In this document: piece by piece, positions 1-13,480 of the stretch
How the letters are laid out: every line of letters begins with the position of its first letter
How positions within the stretch are numbered: the stretch's first letter is position 1
Assembly (NCBI GenBank): GCA_943737045.1
Contig: CALSFV010000025.1
Location: forward strand, 1,048,501 to 1,112,500
Direction of reading: 5' to 3'
Origin: Parapristionchus giblindavisi
Lineage: Eukaryota; Nematoda; Chromadorea; Rhabditida; Diplogasteridae
DNA: 64,000 nt
Made by a program: the position numbers and the translations under genes
The notes under the pieces: model-generated
The model's database searches: none
What the model was told of the DNA's origin: nothing
What the model saw: the letters and a program-made list of their open reading frames with translations, nothing else

Positions 1-150
1 TTATTTTTATATAGTGGGTAGATTTCGTTATTTTTCGGTTGAATTATAATTTTTAGCTTAAAAAAGGACCCTTATATAGTGGGTAGATGCTAAAAAGAGC
101 CGTATAGAGTGGGTTGATCCTCACCTTGTGAGGGTATGCAAACGTATGGG
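1..150 (+). repeat. TATATAGTGGGT repeat (copy 1, at window edge)
   Basis: Three spaced '(t)atagtgggt' words and 'gatcctcaccttgtgagggt' match the 48224-48385 copy. The left end may be cut by the window. Confidence 0.8.
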
Positions 151-500
151 GTGCGCTATTATCATGAAGAACGTGGGACTAATTATGTGGCATTCTGTAT
201 TCTCTAATAGATTCGAAAGGCCAAAGGCGTAGCCCGTGTAGCACTGGTTAGTAATCAGCGCTTGTAACCGCACCACGCCGGGTTGGATTCCCGTTTGCGA
301 TTTTCTCTATATTCAGCTTTCAAATTCGAAAGGCCGCATTGTCCCTGGCATTTCCTTGGCGCAACAACGAACTTTCATGTCGGATTACGGTATTCCGGGG
401 CATCCATAATTTGAGATAATATTGATTTTGTATTCAGGTAGATGTCATCTATAGCCCTGCCTGACAAGTATAGTCACTCAAGAAAAAAATCCCCTTCTTT
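151..500 (+). mobile_element. tRNA-derived repeat (copy 1)
   Basis: Contains 'gtgtagcactggttag' (A box), 'gggttggattccc' (degenerate B box) and a tail 'cggtattccggggcatc ... ccccttcttt' shared with copies at 11565-11921 and 28625-28881. The left terminal sequence is decayed. Confidence 0.7.
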
Positions 501-1360
501 AACACTATTCCGTAATATTACACTCACCAATATTGTCTTACGGTGAAAAATGAACAACAAAACTGATCATAAACTAACTTTTCAAGCAAATTTGTGTAAA
601 TTTTCTTTATCCGATTTTTTTTGTTATTTTTTGGTTTTTGCAGAAAAACCAAACAAAAAAATACCAAACAAAAAATTCTCAAAAACCCAAAAAAAAAACC
701 AAAAAAACAAAAAAAACCAAACAAAAAATCCCAGCCCTGCCCCCGGGTCATGGAAATCGACTTTTCCAGGAGCGCGCCAGTCGTCTGGGTTTCAGTGGAT
801 TCTTACTCAGCCCATCTCAGAATGTCGTATGATGCGCAGAACATATCCAATTCCCTCCAGGAAAGTGATTTGGGGGCGAAAAAAACAGCCCCAAAAAGCA
901 CATTTTGATTTTTTTTAAATACTGAAATAATCGCGATTCGTTTGAAATTGTGTTTTATTAGTGCAGAATCGTGTGGGCTATTTTATGTGCTATAGGAACT
1001 TCCGCCCAATTGATAAAGACTGGGTCAAAACCTCGCGGAAATGCTGAAAAACGTGTTTGTAGACGTCCACAATTCGATGTTCCTAGTGTTTCTACGCACT
1101 TTTGAGATGACCAACTCTACCGTAAAACAATTTCGAGGCTATCTGGTTTCATTCGCAAAATATGATTCTTCGAAGTTTGCTATTTTTTCGACTTTGGAAT
1201 TTTGCAAACGTTCGAAACCGAATGCCTCACTCACTACACTTTTGTAAATAGGAGCCAGGCCACCTTCCACAATGAAAGCATGGAGGCCTGAATCCTTTTG
1301 CTAGGGGAAATTTCCGGGGAATGTTCAAAATGGTAAATAGTTGCGGAGCCTGTCTCTTAA
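501..1360. other. Unassigned AT-rich interval
   Basis: An A-rich stretch (640-730, aaaccaaacaaaaa) and no gene-like exon chain. Open frames here are driven by low complexity. Confidence 0.5.
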
Positions 1361-2600
1361 GCCTTGTCAATTCTCTTATCTCTTCGATGCCACTTCCTCT
1401 TCTGAAACTACAACGACCTCGACCTGATGGTTCGCTCCCTCTATAATGACTGAAATTATTTTAAATTACAATTTACAGAAATTTTAAATTAAATTAATTT
1501 TAAATAATAATAATTAATTAAATATATTTTAAATTAAATATTTTTACAATTTTCAGAGAATGAGTATAAATTGCGGATCAACGATGTCAACCCTGGCACG
1601 ACCTCCAGAACGGGCCAGAAGTGAAGGATTTCAATGCTGTAAAGATCGCTTCTTGTCCCATCGAAGATCTGTGACCAACACAATTGCCGAGTCGCGAATG
1701 ATAGAACGGAAATAGACACGGGTGACAAAAAATGACAACATAAAATACTCCATGTATGTTCACTCGTACTTTTAAATTATTCTTAACACTATTTTCATTC
1801 TTTTTTATTGCTTATTATTCATTTCAGATCGACAAACACGCCCACCAACACACTCCTGACTATGGTATCTTCAGATGTATATTTTTTTCTCTTCATATAC
1901 TTGTAAACATATTTGTTATATATAAATACATTGTGATTAATATTAATGATTTGATTATAACACGGTAACCAAAGATTTCGAAAGCATACATTACACATTG
2001 ACTACTCTTATGCACATAATTGTTATACTGTAGATACAGTAGTTTTCAGAAGTGTATATCAGAGCATGTCTGATGGAATTGACATTCTGACCTGGGGGGG
2101 GGGGGGGTGGGTGGACATGCCAAAAAAATTATTTATTTGATGTGGAATATAATAGTGCACTGCCATTGGACTTCATTTTCAGCCGTACCTAGATTGATTT
2201 TGAGTTCGGTTTAAAAAAAAATCGGCTACCAATCATCCGCTCGACTTGGGAGTGATGCCAATTGATTTTTCGTTCGAATACAAGCAACTTATACCTAGAT
2301 CATTTTTAATTGATTTATTCTTGCTCAATTTGTTTTCGTTTTTAAAATATTTTTAAATCTAAAAACTTTTTCTTCATCAATTATTGATGGATGAGCGCTT
2401 ATTTAACACAATTACTTGGTGCCCTCGAATTTTTTAGCGAAACGTTTTAAAATTTCTTTAGAAATTAAAAAAAAGCAGAAAGAACAAAATAAAACATTTA
2501 TTCGCTGTTGTGGTCGACGATTCCTTGGCTGTAATCCAACAATACCGTAGGCTCATTACTTACGGAAGAACATGGAGACCAAACATGTATAGATACAGTC
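1360..2600 (+). repeat. Array unit, copy 0 (3' part)
   Basis: It carries the coding-like exon ending '...cgacctgatg|gttcgc' (about 1395-1435), the exon beginning after TTTTCAG at 1557, the 'gatcgacaaacacgcccacc' block (1828), 'gacttgggagtgatgccaat' (2247) and 'gtggtcgacgattccttggc' (2510), in the same order as copies 3 and 6. A G15 tract is at 2092-2106. The 5' part of the unit is missing or unrecognisable. Confidence 0.75.
1560..1715 (+). pseudogene. Last-exon open frame of array copy 0 (51 codons)
   Basis: ATG to TAG frame (MSINCGSTMSTLARPPERAR...) preserved with identical length in copies 3 (17912-18067) and 6 (24050-24205), without indels. In the overlapping frame that is in phase with the preceding exon, the exon reads ENEYKLRINDVNPGTTSRTG and stops at an in-frame TGA 68 nt after the acceptor. 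Which frame, if any, is translated cannot be decided here. The same phase reopens after two stops (RSLLVPSKICDQHNC...), suggesting decay from a longer ancestral exon. Confidence 0.35.
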
Positions 2601-2964
2601 GCGCCGGAAAGTCAGTGCCAACTTTTTGTTTTTGTTATATTTTGTGAACCAATCGTGTTATCGGGCCGCTCTCGCGAGTTCTTATGGGAAATTTATCGAG
2701 GAATCCGACCCTGATATTGACGAGTCATGAAAAATCCTCATTATTGCGTAATGATGACGCAATCGAAGTGCACTTTTTTGAAAAATCATAACTCAGAGGA
2801 AATTTTTTTTCCAGCCTACCGTTCTTCTAGAATTTTGAGATCTTCGTGTCGGCTACTCAGAAAAAAAGTTTTAGGTTGCTGCGATTTTTTTCAACCGCGG
2901 TGGCCTTGCTGCAAAATGGCGGCTGCAAACTCATATCTCAGCTCCAAGACGTGCTAGACTCGTT
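2600..2964. other. Unassigned interval before the first foldback
   Basis: Non-array sequence beginning 'cagtcgcgccggaaagtcagtg'. It may be part of the element that contains the foldback at 2965-3563. No gene seen. Confidence 0.4.
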
Positions 2965-3563
2965 CTTGGGATCAAAATGATCCTTATCATGTCCCAAATA
3001 ATCCCTGAATGAATGGTCTCTATCGGACCACAATTGCCTTCAGTACACCAAAAAGTCATTTTTTCCGATGACCTCACTTTGAGGGCCTACAATTATGAGA
3101 GTGATTTTTCTAAAAATGTGGTTCTGGTGCTAAAATGTGCCAAATCCATCCCAGAAGTCATCCTCACACTTTGGTGAAAGCAGCTTGCTTCCCATTTTCA
3201 CGGCAAGCGTCAAGCGAGAAGGCACTCGTTACGGCGGCGCAACTCCAGCCCTTTCCCTCCCTCCCCTTCTCTCTCCCTTGTAAGGGGAGCGGCGCGCGCA
3301 CGCGCAGTGAGTGTACAGTCTGATGTGGCACCGAGGGGTTGCAAGATGGGTCCACCCGAACTCGTAGACATATTCTTTGATGGATTTGGCACATTTTAGC
3401 ACAAGAACCACATTTTTAGAAAAATCACTCTCATAATTGTAGGCCCTCAAAGTGAGGTCATCGGAAAAAATGACTTTTTGGTGTACTGAAGGCAATTGTG
3501 GTCCGATCAAGACCATTCATTAAGAGATTATTTGGGACATGATAAGGATCATTTTGATCCCAT
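2965..3563. mobile_element. Foldback element 1 (about 0.6 kb)
   Basis: Arms of about 190 bp (2965-3152 and 3378-3563) are inverted copies ('gggatcaaaatgatcc' at both tips, 'cctcactttgagggcctac' inside), separated by a GC-rich unique centre (3153-3377). Open frames across it are by-products. Confidence 0.85.
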
Positions 3564-3825
3564 TAAATACAACACTTCACTGGTCTTATGTGCTCTGGAT
3601 AACACATCATTTCTCTGTGTGCAATCAGCCTGATGGTACTTACTGATCTATGTACTTACAGATCTCGACTGTAATGGGAACCTGAAAAATACGGTAATAT
3701 TACATCTATTGTAGCATGCATGGTTGGTGTCTGGAATCCTTACCATGCGAATGGTACAGTTAATTTTTGCATTTCTGAAAATGTGGTGAATATTTTCAGT
3801 TCCGATGTTAACATTTGTGCTACCA

Positions 3826-5850
3826 GACTTGACACAATTAATGAAAGTATTAGTTAATGATATATTAATAAAAAGTTAATTCGTTTATTATAGATAGAAA
3901 GTTCAAATTATTATTCAATTGTGAATTCGATGTGACATGCATAAATATTTTTTATCAGATCAATTATTTTCCACACTCGATTATTTCCGCCATGGGGTGG
4001 ATTTTTTTGGAAATAATTTTTACAAATTTTTGATCAAAAAATTCAAAAAAATAGTTGAAAGTACTATAAATAAGGTGCAAAAATAATTCAATCGTTATTG
4101 AAGCACTCATGGGACTGGGGGACGATTGCACGGGCTAAAGCTATAGACAAAACCCGGCATCATAAGCTAGAGTTTAAGTGCCATCCGAGAGATTCCGGCT
4201 TGGCTGGGTCTAACAACGGCTGGTACTATTATATAAATGTGCAGGTAAATGAAATGAAAGTGAAAGTGATCTAGCGATTACTGCCTTTCTACATTGGTTC
4301 TGACTTGTCATATACAATCCAAAAACATTTTGTCCATCCCGTCTTATAAAATGAATCGATAGTAGATTAAGAAATTAAGAATATTACTATATCAGAGTAA
4401 CTACTGTGTCCTGCCGTTTGACACACTGTACGCGATGCGGTCAGCGTTGCGGCTGTGCCCCGCACGTGGACATCCCTATAAGGACCGTTCTTTCATCTTT
4501 CCCAATTCAGCTGCTAGCTTGGGGCGATTCGTTAATTGATTCATGATCATTTCAAACTATTATTCTTTATGTGTATTCGATAGGGTTGGTCTTATGAGTG
4601 AATGCGAAAGATATGAAACAATCACATTTTAAAATTTATTTGCACTCTAAGCTGACCATTGATTCATTTTGTATTCTAATAACCATACTCATTTGACCAG
4701 CCCTAGTTTCCCCTCAATATCATTGCTCTTTATCTTCGCGTCATTTAAGCATTTTTTAACTGGACGATTCCAGGTCACCTATACTGACCGTCAAAAGTGC
4801 AATACTTAAAATACGCATGATGAATAAGATTCACTCTCTAAACTCTTAAAACACTAGAGATATTTACCAAGTAAGTGATATTACATTTATATTCGCCTTC
4901 ATTTCATTTAAAAAGTGTAAAACCCAATTGTTTTTTATATAGATTTCTCGGTTTCAACGGCTGCGTTTTGCACTGCAATTAAATTTTCAATATAGAAAAC
5001 ATAATTTGTGGGACAATGATGCACTGATATCCATCTACCTCATTTCAGCGAGATTTAACTGCCGATGAGGAAAAAAAGGAAGAGTAAGAAGAATAATAAG
5101 TTCGGCATCGATGAAAGAGCAAGAATTTCAAAAAAAAAATCGACATCAACTTTGCACACAACGTAGCATGAGCTAACATGTTGACTGGCGAACGAAGTTC
5201 AGGAACCTTACGTCACAGATGCTCTGTCGAACGGACATACAAGGAAATGTTAGCTACTGCGCAACAAATATTGAATTACTTTTATTGACCATTGTCATGT
5301 AAGAGAGAATCTCGTCTCATTATGTGTTCACTCATATATTCATTCATATTGTTCTTGTTGCGCTCTCGGACGTAGATAAAATATATAATTACTGGATAGA
5401 AAGCAAACATCCCATGGATGACAACACCCATTAGAGAATATGATGGGAAGGCCATCATCGACGGTTCGATTCGCGCCTCTTTGCAGCCTCCGCTAGATTT
5501 ACGCTACTCACAGATGTTTCGGTGGCTCTGTTATACACAAAAAATATATGAGATCAGGATTTATTCATTCAATATAATAAGATGAAATGGAATCGATGGC
5601 TAGAGTTCAGGGGATATCGGTGGGCGGTTACAAGGAAGTGATTGAGAGAGAAATAGAGAAGGAAAGGAAGCGAAAGAGACAGAGGAAGGAAGCTAGACTT
5701 AGCGAGGCCGATGCAACAGATTCATTTTTTCGACTTCTAGTTTTACTAAGTTTCGTCATAAAGCCTTTGTTCCATCTATATCATCGTGTCACATTGCATT
5801 ACTACATACAATTATGTATCATTCGAATATTTTTTCACAATTCTTAATTC
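3826..5850 (+). repeat. Array unit, copy 1
   Basis: Includes the long 5' version (ggctggtactattatataaatgtgcagg, 4218-4248), the core 'cgcgatgcggtcagcgttgcgg' near 4432, the exon-like 'ggtcacctatactgaccgtc' (4773) ending in a GTAAGTGATATT donor, a decayed next exon after TTTCAG at 5048, and a tail at about 5725-5825 shared with 22110-22215. Confidence 0.7.
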
Positions 5851-6117
5851 TACTAGGAGAGTATTCCACAACCTGGCAATGAGAGGGAATTTTTCCGTCA
5901 AGGGGCAATCTCAGGGATATTTTTCTGTGTACTCCTCCCTATGATTGTTATAATTAGTGGGGACTGACACACATGCAATCTGACCGAACGTTATAATATA
6001 ATGTTATAAAAACACCGACAGTCATCATCACTAGGGTATCGAGCCAGTTATATGTCTAAAACTCGTTTTTCTAGACCAATTATTGATTGATGAGAGAATT
6101 TTCGCAACCAGTCTACA

Positions 6118-9000
6118 CACAATTAATGAAAGTATAAGTTAAATATAATGTTAATAAAAAGAAAATTCATTTATTGTAAATAGAAAGTTTAAATTATTTT
6201 CGGTTTCATTCAATTGTGAATTTGATGTAACATGCATCAATATTTTACTGAACAAATATACTCCGTCAATGCTGGGATTTTTAGAAGTAATTTTTCTAAA
6301 AATTCTAAAAATGGCTCAAAAAGGTTTTGAGTTCAAATTTTGTGTTTTTTGTGTTTAAGTGAATAATTTTTTCTGTGTTTAAATGGATAATTATCAATTC
6401 GCACAACATCTTTATCATGCAAAATTGTAAAGAACAATTAATCCACCGTCAATCACAGTAAATAGGTAGAAATCTGGTATTTCAAAACTTACAGTTTGCT
6501 TAAAAGACGTCACTGCGTTTACTTCTGATGCCTTCGACATCATAAACATAAGTGAAAAAAATTATAAAAATATTCTGAACGAATAAAATAGAGATCTGAA
6601 GAGCGAGATCTGGCAACTTCCTGGTTTTATCGGCTTCGGCCGTCCATGATCTATCTGTTCGTATCGGACCGATTTATTGTAACTGTTGTTTCAAAAAAAA
6701 CATCTAAACGTTTCAAAAAAATTTTTATTATTATAAATTTACATTGCTAGTTATTCTGCCGATTCTTCTGCCTTTCTCTCTGCTGTGCGGTCGACTCCAC
6801 TCTCTACTTCACTCGCCTATTCCATCAAGAGAAAAGGATCGACAGTTGAGTCCCCGCCTAGAAGACTTTGGAAGGTCAGGCGCGGTATTTCCACCTTGTT
6901 AAGCAGGCCGATTGGACGAACAACGCCGCAGCGTTTCGTTGGTTATTTGACTGTTCTTATCAAGTTTAATATTTGGACGTTTTCTCGAATGGAGAAGAAT
7001 TCTCTCAGAGACCGAAGGATGTTACTTGTGAATATGAAGATACCGCCTGTTTTGACTCCCTCTGCATACTATAAGCTGAAAGGATAAAGTATTGTATTTT
7101 TTAGTTAGTATAAGAATAATGATCTTGAAGAGAAATTTTTTGAATGGCAGTCTCCCTTTAAGTCTGCTTGAAGTGAATGTGATAAGTAAGTTTTGAAATA
7201 TCAGAGAAGGGCAAAAACGGAAAGGAAACGAAGATAGATGGTCTCGGATGGTATCAACTGATCCTCTGGAGAGCTCGCACACACGTGCAGTGCTACGTGG
7301 CCATATCATGTGGTAGATCAAGGGATGATCTCATTATGTAGTCCACCTCCGATAGATTCGCTAATGTTGTATTTATAGGAGTACTATGAATAAGGTGCAA
7401 AGAATCTACTCTCTATTGAAAAAAAAACACATGCGGATCATGCACGGGCTGAACCTACAGGCATAACCCGGCATTCGCCATCCGAGAGCTCCCGGCTTGG
7501 CGAGGGCTAACGACTGGTACTATTATGTACAGGTAAATGAGATGAAAGTGAAAGTGATCTAGCGATTACTGCCTTTCTACATTGGTTCCGACTTGTCACA
7601 TACAATTCAAAAAAATTGTCCATCCCATCTTATAAAGCTAAAATATCGATAGTAGAGAAATTGAGAATATTATTTTATAAGAGTAACTAATGTGTCCTGC
7701 CATTTGACACACTGCACGCGATGCGGTCATCGTTGCGGTTGTGCCCGGTTGTGACACGAGGGCATCCCTTTAAGGACCGTTCTTTCATCTTTCCCTATTC
7801 AAAATCAGCTGTTAGCTCTGTGGCGATTCATTGATCATTTCAAACTATTATTCTTTATGTGTATTCGATAGGGTTGGTCTTATGAGTGCATGCGAAAAGT
7901 AAGGAAAAATCACATTTTAAAATTTATTTGCACTCTAAGCTGACCATTGATTAATTTTGTATTCTAATGAGCATACTCATTTGACCAGCCCTAGTTTCCC
8001 CTAAAAACCGTTGTTCTTTATCTTCGCGTCACTTCGAATTTAAGCATTTTTTAAATGGACAATTCCAGGTCACCTATACTGACCGTCAACAGTGCAGTAC
8101 TTAAAATACGCATGATGAATAAGATTCACTCTCTAAACTCTTAAAATCACTAGAGATATTTACCAAGTAAGATATATTAAAATTGAATTCGCATTCATTT
8201 CATTTCAACAGTGTGAAATCCAATTGTTTTTTTTAAATATAGATTTGTCGGCTTCAACAGTTCATTTTTGCTCTGGTTATTAATTTTTCAATAACAAACA
8301 TTATTTGTAATGATTCACTACTTCATTTCAACGATATTTCACTGCCGATGAGGGGAAAATGATGAAGAGTAGCTAGGAAGTTGTGCATCGATTCACTGGT
8401 ATTGTTGAGGTTTTCTACTGGAAATAAGAAAATGTGGTCTTCATATCAACTGGATCACCAATGAAAGTATTCTTCACGATATATCAGCACGAGAACGAAA
8501 TGGTTCGGAATCTCCCATTGACTTGGTGAAATTCTGAAGGATATTGTTGTACCCAGATACCATAAGCAGGATGGTCTCGACTACGAAGCCATACTCATCG
8601 TCGAGGGGTTTTAGTATATTGTTTCATTTCATGAACAAGCGAAGGTCACGGATGACTCTCGAGACTCCACGACGGATAACTGGGAATTAAGCATCACTTT
8701 GTCCAAATTCAAGTCTATTCAGCTAACACTACGGAACCTTTCTTATTATTTTGATGTTTTTCATACCCCTCAAATAGTCTAATTCATTATTGATTATCTC
8801 ACATAAGTATCTTTTTTATAATGATAGACGTGTAAATGCATTTATAATTTATAAATACATTGTGATTAATATTAATAACTAGATAATTATAACACTGTAA
8901 CCACATGTTTCGAGATGATACAAAACATATATATTACTGACTACACAGATAATTGTTATACGGTAGTTGTTATCTTATTGTTAAAGCAGGAGACCCTTGA
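6118..9000 (+). repeat. Array unit, copy 2
   Basis: Starts with a block shared with 3826-4060, followed by about 1 kb not seen in copy 1, then the A/B blocks (7395-8180), a decayed exon at about 8330, and the 'tataaatacattgtgattaatattaat' tail (8850). Frames are broken. Confidence 0.7.
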
Positions 9001-9129
9001 GTTTGCATGACTGACTCCCGCCACGATTAACACTGACAATGAGTATGATATTTACTTAATATGGAAATTAAGTGATCATGGGAAAGTGAGAGAACCAACC
9101 AAACAAATGCTGAACCGTCTATTCTTTTG

Positions 9130-10914
9130 GAATGTGTATCCTTTCGTCATCTTTTTTTATTAGATGAATTGTTTGCATGTTTATCAATGCGCATATGTAT
9201 TATGTACATGCAATATTCGGAGTACTGTAACAATTTAATTAAATTTCAAGAAATACTTTTTACGGCCATACATAATGAATAGTAAATAAGACCAATTGCT
9301 TGTTATGGAACGCATCTAAAGAAAAAGAAAGCTACTGTAGTCATGATGAAAATAATATAAAACAATTCGTAGACATAAATGGCGAAGGCGGCTGTGAGAT
9401 GTTAAGATAGATTGAGGACCAGGGTTGGGCGTAAAAATTTTAAAATGATGCTGGGTCAGTGTTTAAATATATTAAGCATTTTTGTTCTTTTAATTAATTC
9501 GAAGGTAACAAGTAATTTTCGAACAATTATACTCTCATCCATCAATAATTGGTCGAGAAAAAGGGTTTTATACGTAAAACTGGTCCCAAAGTAATTAAGA
9601 TTGTCAATGTGATTTTCAGTCAGATTCCATGAGTCTCATTGTCAGTCTCTCACTAATAATTATAGGGAGTAGTACTAACCAAACTGATCGCAGATACTGC
9701 ACTAGTACTTCAGTGTGATATAACAAGTTTTCATATGTATAGTAGATAGAGCAAAGGGCTTTATACCAACGGTTTCTAGAGAAAAAATAGGTCGAAAAAT
9801 GTGTGAGCAAGGTATGTTTTCGGTCATGGTCGCATGGAAATTAACTATGTCAACGGGAGAATCTGTGAGCGTCTTTATGATCTCTTAGTTTGCACTTGTT
9901 TCTATGTATCTGTATTGCGGCATCGAAGTTGAACGTCGTGCATAACATCTTCCGGTTCTCGGGATCGACAGCTGCGGGAACAGTGCGCTGAAAATATGAA
10001 ATTTGTGAAGTTTTCTCAAATTTTGTCAAAAAATTTTTCTCTTTTTTTCGTTTTGAAAATATGTTCGAAAACAATTGAAATGTATAATATAATAAAAATG
10101 AAAAGAATGCGAACTCAATTGTAATATCACTCACCTGGTAAATCTCTCGAGTGTTCTTTAGAATTTAAAGAGAGACAAAATTCATTCAACAAGCATGTTT
10201 TAAGCATTACTCTTTTGACGGTCAATTTAGGTGACCTAAAAATATCTATTTTTAAACGCACATGAAAGCTTAGTAACGACAAAAGCGATATTTAGGGGAA
10301 ATTAGGAGTTATGAAATGACTCGGTTTGTTAGAATAAAAAAAGGAATCTTCAGCTTGAATATATGTAAATTTTTTAAATGTGATTATTTATTCGTTTTCG
10401 GATTTATTCGTATGGCCAACCCTAGCGGAAGCACGCGAAGAAAAATAGTCCGAATGATTACGAATCAATAAAATAATCGCTGCAGAGCAAACTGTTCAAT
10501 CATGAAAGATTTGAGAACGGTCCTTAAAGGAACTTCCACGTGTTGTGCACAACCGCAACCCTGACCGCATCGCGTGCAGTGTGTCAAACAGGATACATTG
10601 CACTCAAATATAGAACTTTTTTCCACGTCCTTTCCAAATTGCACATAGCGCTCTTGTTCTAATATCGATTCATTTTTTAAAAAATTTGTTGTTGCATTTT
10701 TAAGTTGAGAAAATAAAAGTATAAAAAATTTCGAATCTTATACAACGTGTAGGAACCAATGCTATATAAAATTGGACCTTGAATGTAGATTATAGTGAAA
10801 ATGAATGACAGTAACCAAGTAATTTTCATTGCTGTATCGATCACTTTCATTTTCGTCTCATTTCTTCAAGGGAATGCCTGCACATTTATATAATAGTACC
10901 AGCCGTTATTCATC
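9130..10914 (-). repeat. Array unit in inverted orientation
   Basis: On the minus strand it reads in order: 'ggctggtactattatataaa' (10905), the 'gatgcggtcagggttgcggt' core (10550), 'aggtcacctaaattgaccgtc' (10220), the 'tcccgttgacat' segment (9845) and the 'acagtactccgaatat' tail (9225). It is closest to copy 5 at 21205-22230. It is the only unit in this orientation. Confidence 0.7.
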
Positions 10915-11035
10915 TTAAAGAGAGCGTAACCTCTCTCAAAGGTCTCTTCATTGTGCACACTATTTCTCTGTTCTCTAACAACGAGAGAGCGTAGAGCGTT
11001 GAAGAGACCATTGAGTGTGGTTACGCCCCCTTTAA
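10915..11035. mobile_element. TTAA-type MITE (GGGAGCGTAACC subtype)
   Basis: 'ttaaagagagcgtaacctct' to 'ggttacgcccccttta' with central 'ctctgttctctaacaacgagag'. Same subtype as 43727-43849, marking the end of the inverted array unit. Confidence 0.75.
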
Positions 11036-11564
11036 CAGACGATCAAGAAGAGTGATGGACTGATACCCCGAATTGAGAATCATGGGTCGACTGAAAAAAA
11101 AAAATTAGTTCGTGATTTCTGACGGTTACGGTAGTGCAGTACACTCCTACTGATAACAATGATACAGCTTTGGTTGCCGTACGCCACCTTCCAACCGATT
11201 TATATGAAAAAAACATATAAATTTAAAAAAAAATTAAAATTAAAGTTTGATAATTTAATAAATAAATTCTACATAGATCTACGAACAGAAGATTCTTCAT
11301 CTGGCAGTCGTTTTCGCAAACGGACATGCATCAGCCACCATCCGCCCTATGAATCAACTTACCTTGACGATCGATTCAATGTGCAAGTCGAAAAAAAAAA
11401 TAAAATAATTATTTTTCTCAATTTTTTTAAAATGTAGTTTGAGTCTATTTGTATATTTTTCCTGTTTACACGCATCACTTCGAGTAAAATGACATAATAA
11501 AGCTACCTCTTGCTCTTGCGCAATTGAAGAAATTGGATTTTCGATTTTTGCAAATTACACAAAT
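11036..11564. other. Unassigned interval
   Basis: AT-rich, no array blocks, no gene recognised. Confidence 0.5.
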
Positions 11565-11921
11565 CTATTGAAGAAGGGGAACCAGGAGATTTGGGGTGCG
11601 CTAGAACGTGGGAGATAGGAAGTGACCTTATATTCTCTACTAGAATTGAGAGGTTCAGAGAGTAGCGTGTATAGCTAAGTGGTTACATGTCAGCGTTTGT
11701 AACCGTGCCACGCGGGTTCGAATCCCGTTTGCAATTTTCTACATATTTTCAAAAACTCGCGCCTTTCCCTGGACATGAATGAACTTTAATCCCGCGTTTA
11801 CGGTATTCCGGGGCCATCTAAAATTTTAGAGAAAATTGTTTTTGTAATCAGGGAGATGCGATCTATAGTTCTGCCTGGCCAGTTTAGTCACGAAAAAACT
11901 CGAGGGATCCCTTCTTTAAAT
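11565..11921 (+). mobile_element. tRNA-derived repeat with inverted ends (copy 2)
   Basis: Contains A box 'tatagctaagtggtta', B box 'gggttcgaatccc', and ends 'gaagaaggggaacca' / 'gggatcccttcttta' that are near-inverted. It combines a pol III promoter with MITE-like ends. Confidence 0.8.
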
Positions 11922-12079
11922 ATCATATCATATCATACCATCAAGCAATTGTTGACGAAGTATTGAGGGAGGACTTCGTGGGTTATCTCTATCTATTTTT
12001 TCTCAATTCTGTTTCATGATTCGCTATTCGAAAAGGATCAAGTGTAGCGACTTTGATTCTGAAGAACGTCTTAAATCAC

Positions 12080-13480
12080 GCTATCTGAGAAAATCCACAT
12101 AGGTGCGGTATCGATGAAAAATGAATTTTTCTGTTTTATGTATGATAATTACAGGCTCCATGAGTGAAGTACACTGGTACTTGGAAATTGCTTCCAATTG
12201 AAAATTCGCTTCAGGGGGTGACCACACAACGATTTGGCGCCTTTTCCTAAAAAGTTTATTTGGAATCCAATCGATGCGGGAGTGGGCTCAATCGAATCCT
12301 TAGCTAATTCTAAGAAACTATTGTCTAGGTGAGTTTTTTGATCAACGAACAACGAAGGCTGGAAACGGGAATTTTCGAAAAAAAAATCACATTTAATTAA
12401 TTTTCACTATTTCACTATAACAAGCCTACAACTTTTTATTTGCTCAATCGCTTCTAAATATCATAACACATCTTCAGTTTGAAAATCATAATTTTTTAAA
12501 AATATGAATAATGCGAACAAATCGTTTTTATAACGAAAATCGTAATTATGGTGTGCACCTACAGTAATCCCTAATCGGTAAATTTGGAAATTTGATAGTT
12601 TTAAACATATTTTACCGCTGTTCTTGACGTGACTAAGGTATACGACTACTCCTCGTCTTCGGAGTGCACCCGTGCCCAGGTGCTGATGTTGATGAAAATT
12701 GACATTTTTCGTAAATTGATCACTATTTCGTTGTTTGTGATCCAATATCGATAAAAATTGGATCATTATTCCATTTTACCATATATACAAACATACTAAA
12801 AAATAAAGAGAAACGGTTGACTGCGAAGAAAGTTATTGCTGAAAAACCAAAATATCATAGAATATTGGCCAGCACTTTACCGTGCAGGTGCGCTCCGAAG
12901 TAGTCGTATACCTCAGTCATGTCAAGAACAGCGGTGAAATATGTTTAAAACTATCAAATTTCCAAATTGAGCGATTAGGGATTACTGTAGGTGCACACCA
13001 TAATTACGATTTTCGTTATAAAAACGATTTGTTCGCATTATTCATATTTTTAAAAAATTATGATTTTCAAACTGAAGATGTGTTATGATATTTAGAAGCG
13101 ATTGAGCAAATAAAAAGTTGTAGGCTTGTTATAGTGAAATAGTGAAAATTAATTAAATGTGATTTTTTTTTCGAAAATTCCCGATTCCAGCCTTCGTTGT
13201 CCGTTGATCAAAAAACTCACCTAGACAATAGTTTCTTAGAATTAGCTAAGGATTCGATTGAGCCCACTCCCGCATCGATTGGATTCCAAATAAACTTTTT
13301 AGGAAAAGGCGCCAAATCGTTGTGTGGTCACCCCCTGAAGCGAATTTTCAATTGGAAGCAATTTCCAAGTACCAGTGTACTTCACTCATGGAGCCTGTAA
13401 TTATCATACATAAAACAGAAAAATTCATTTTTCATCGATACCAAAAAATATTCCAGTTATTGAATTCTCTCAGATAGTGC
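12080..13480. mobile_element. Foldback element 2 (about 1.4 kb)
   Basis: Arms 12080-12680 and 12875-13480 are inverted copies centred near 12777; tips 'ctatctgaga' / 'tctcagatag'. The same two open frames appear in each arm (12149-12352 minus = 13197-13400 plus, one residue different), which shows high arm identity, not coding function. Confidence 0.9.

Noticed and set aside
12149..13400. Identical open frames (DQKTHLDNSFLELAKDS...) at 12149-12352 and 13197-13400
   Set aside because: Same explanation: inverted arms of foldback 2.
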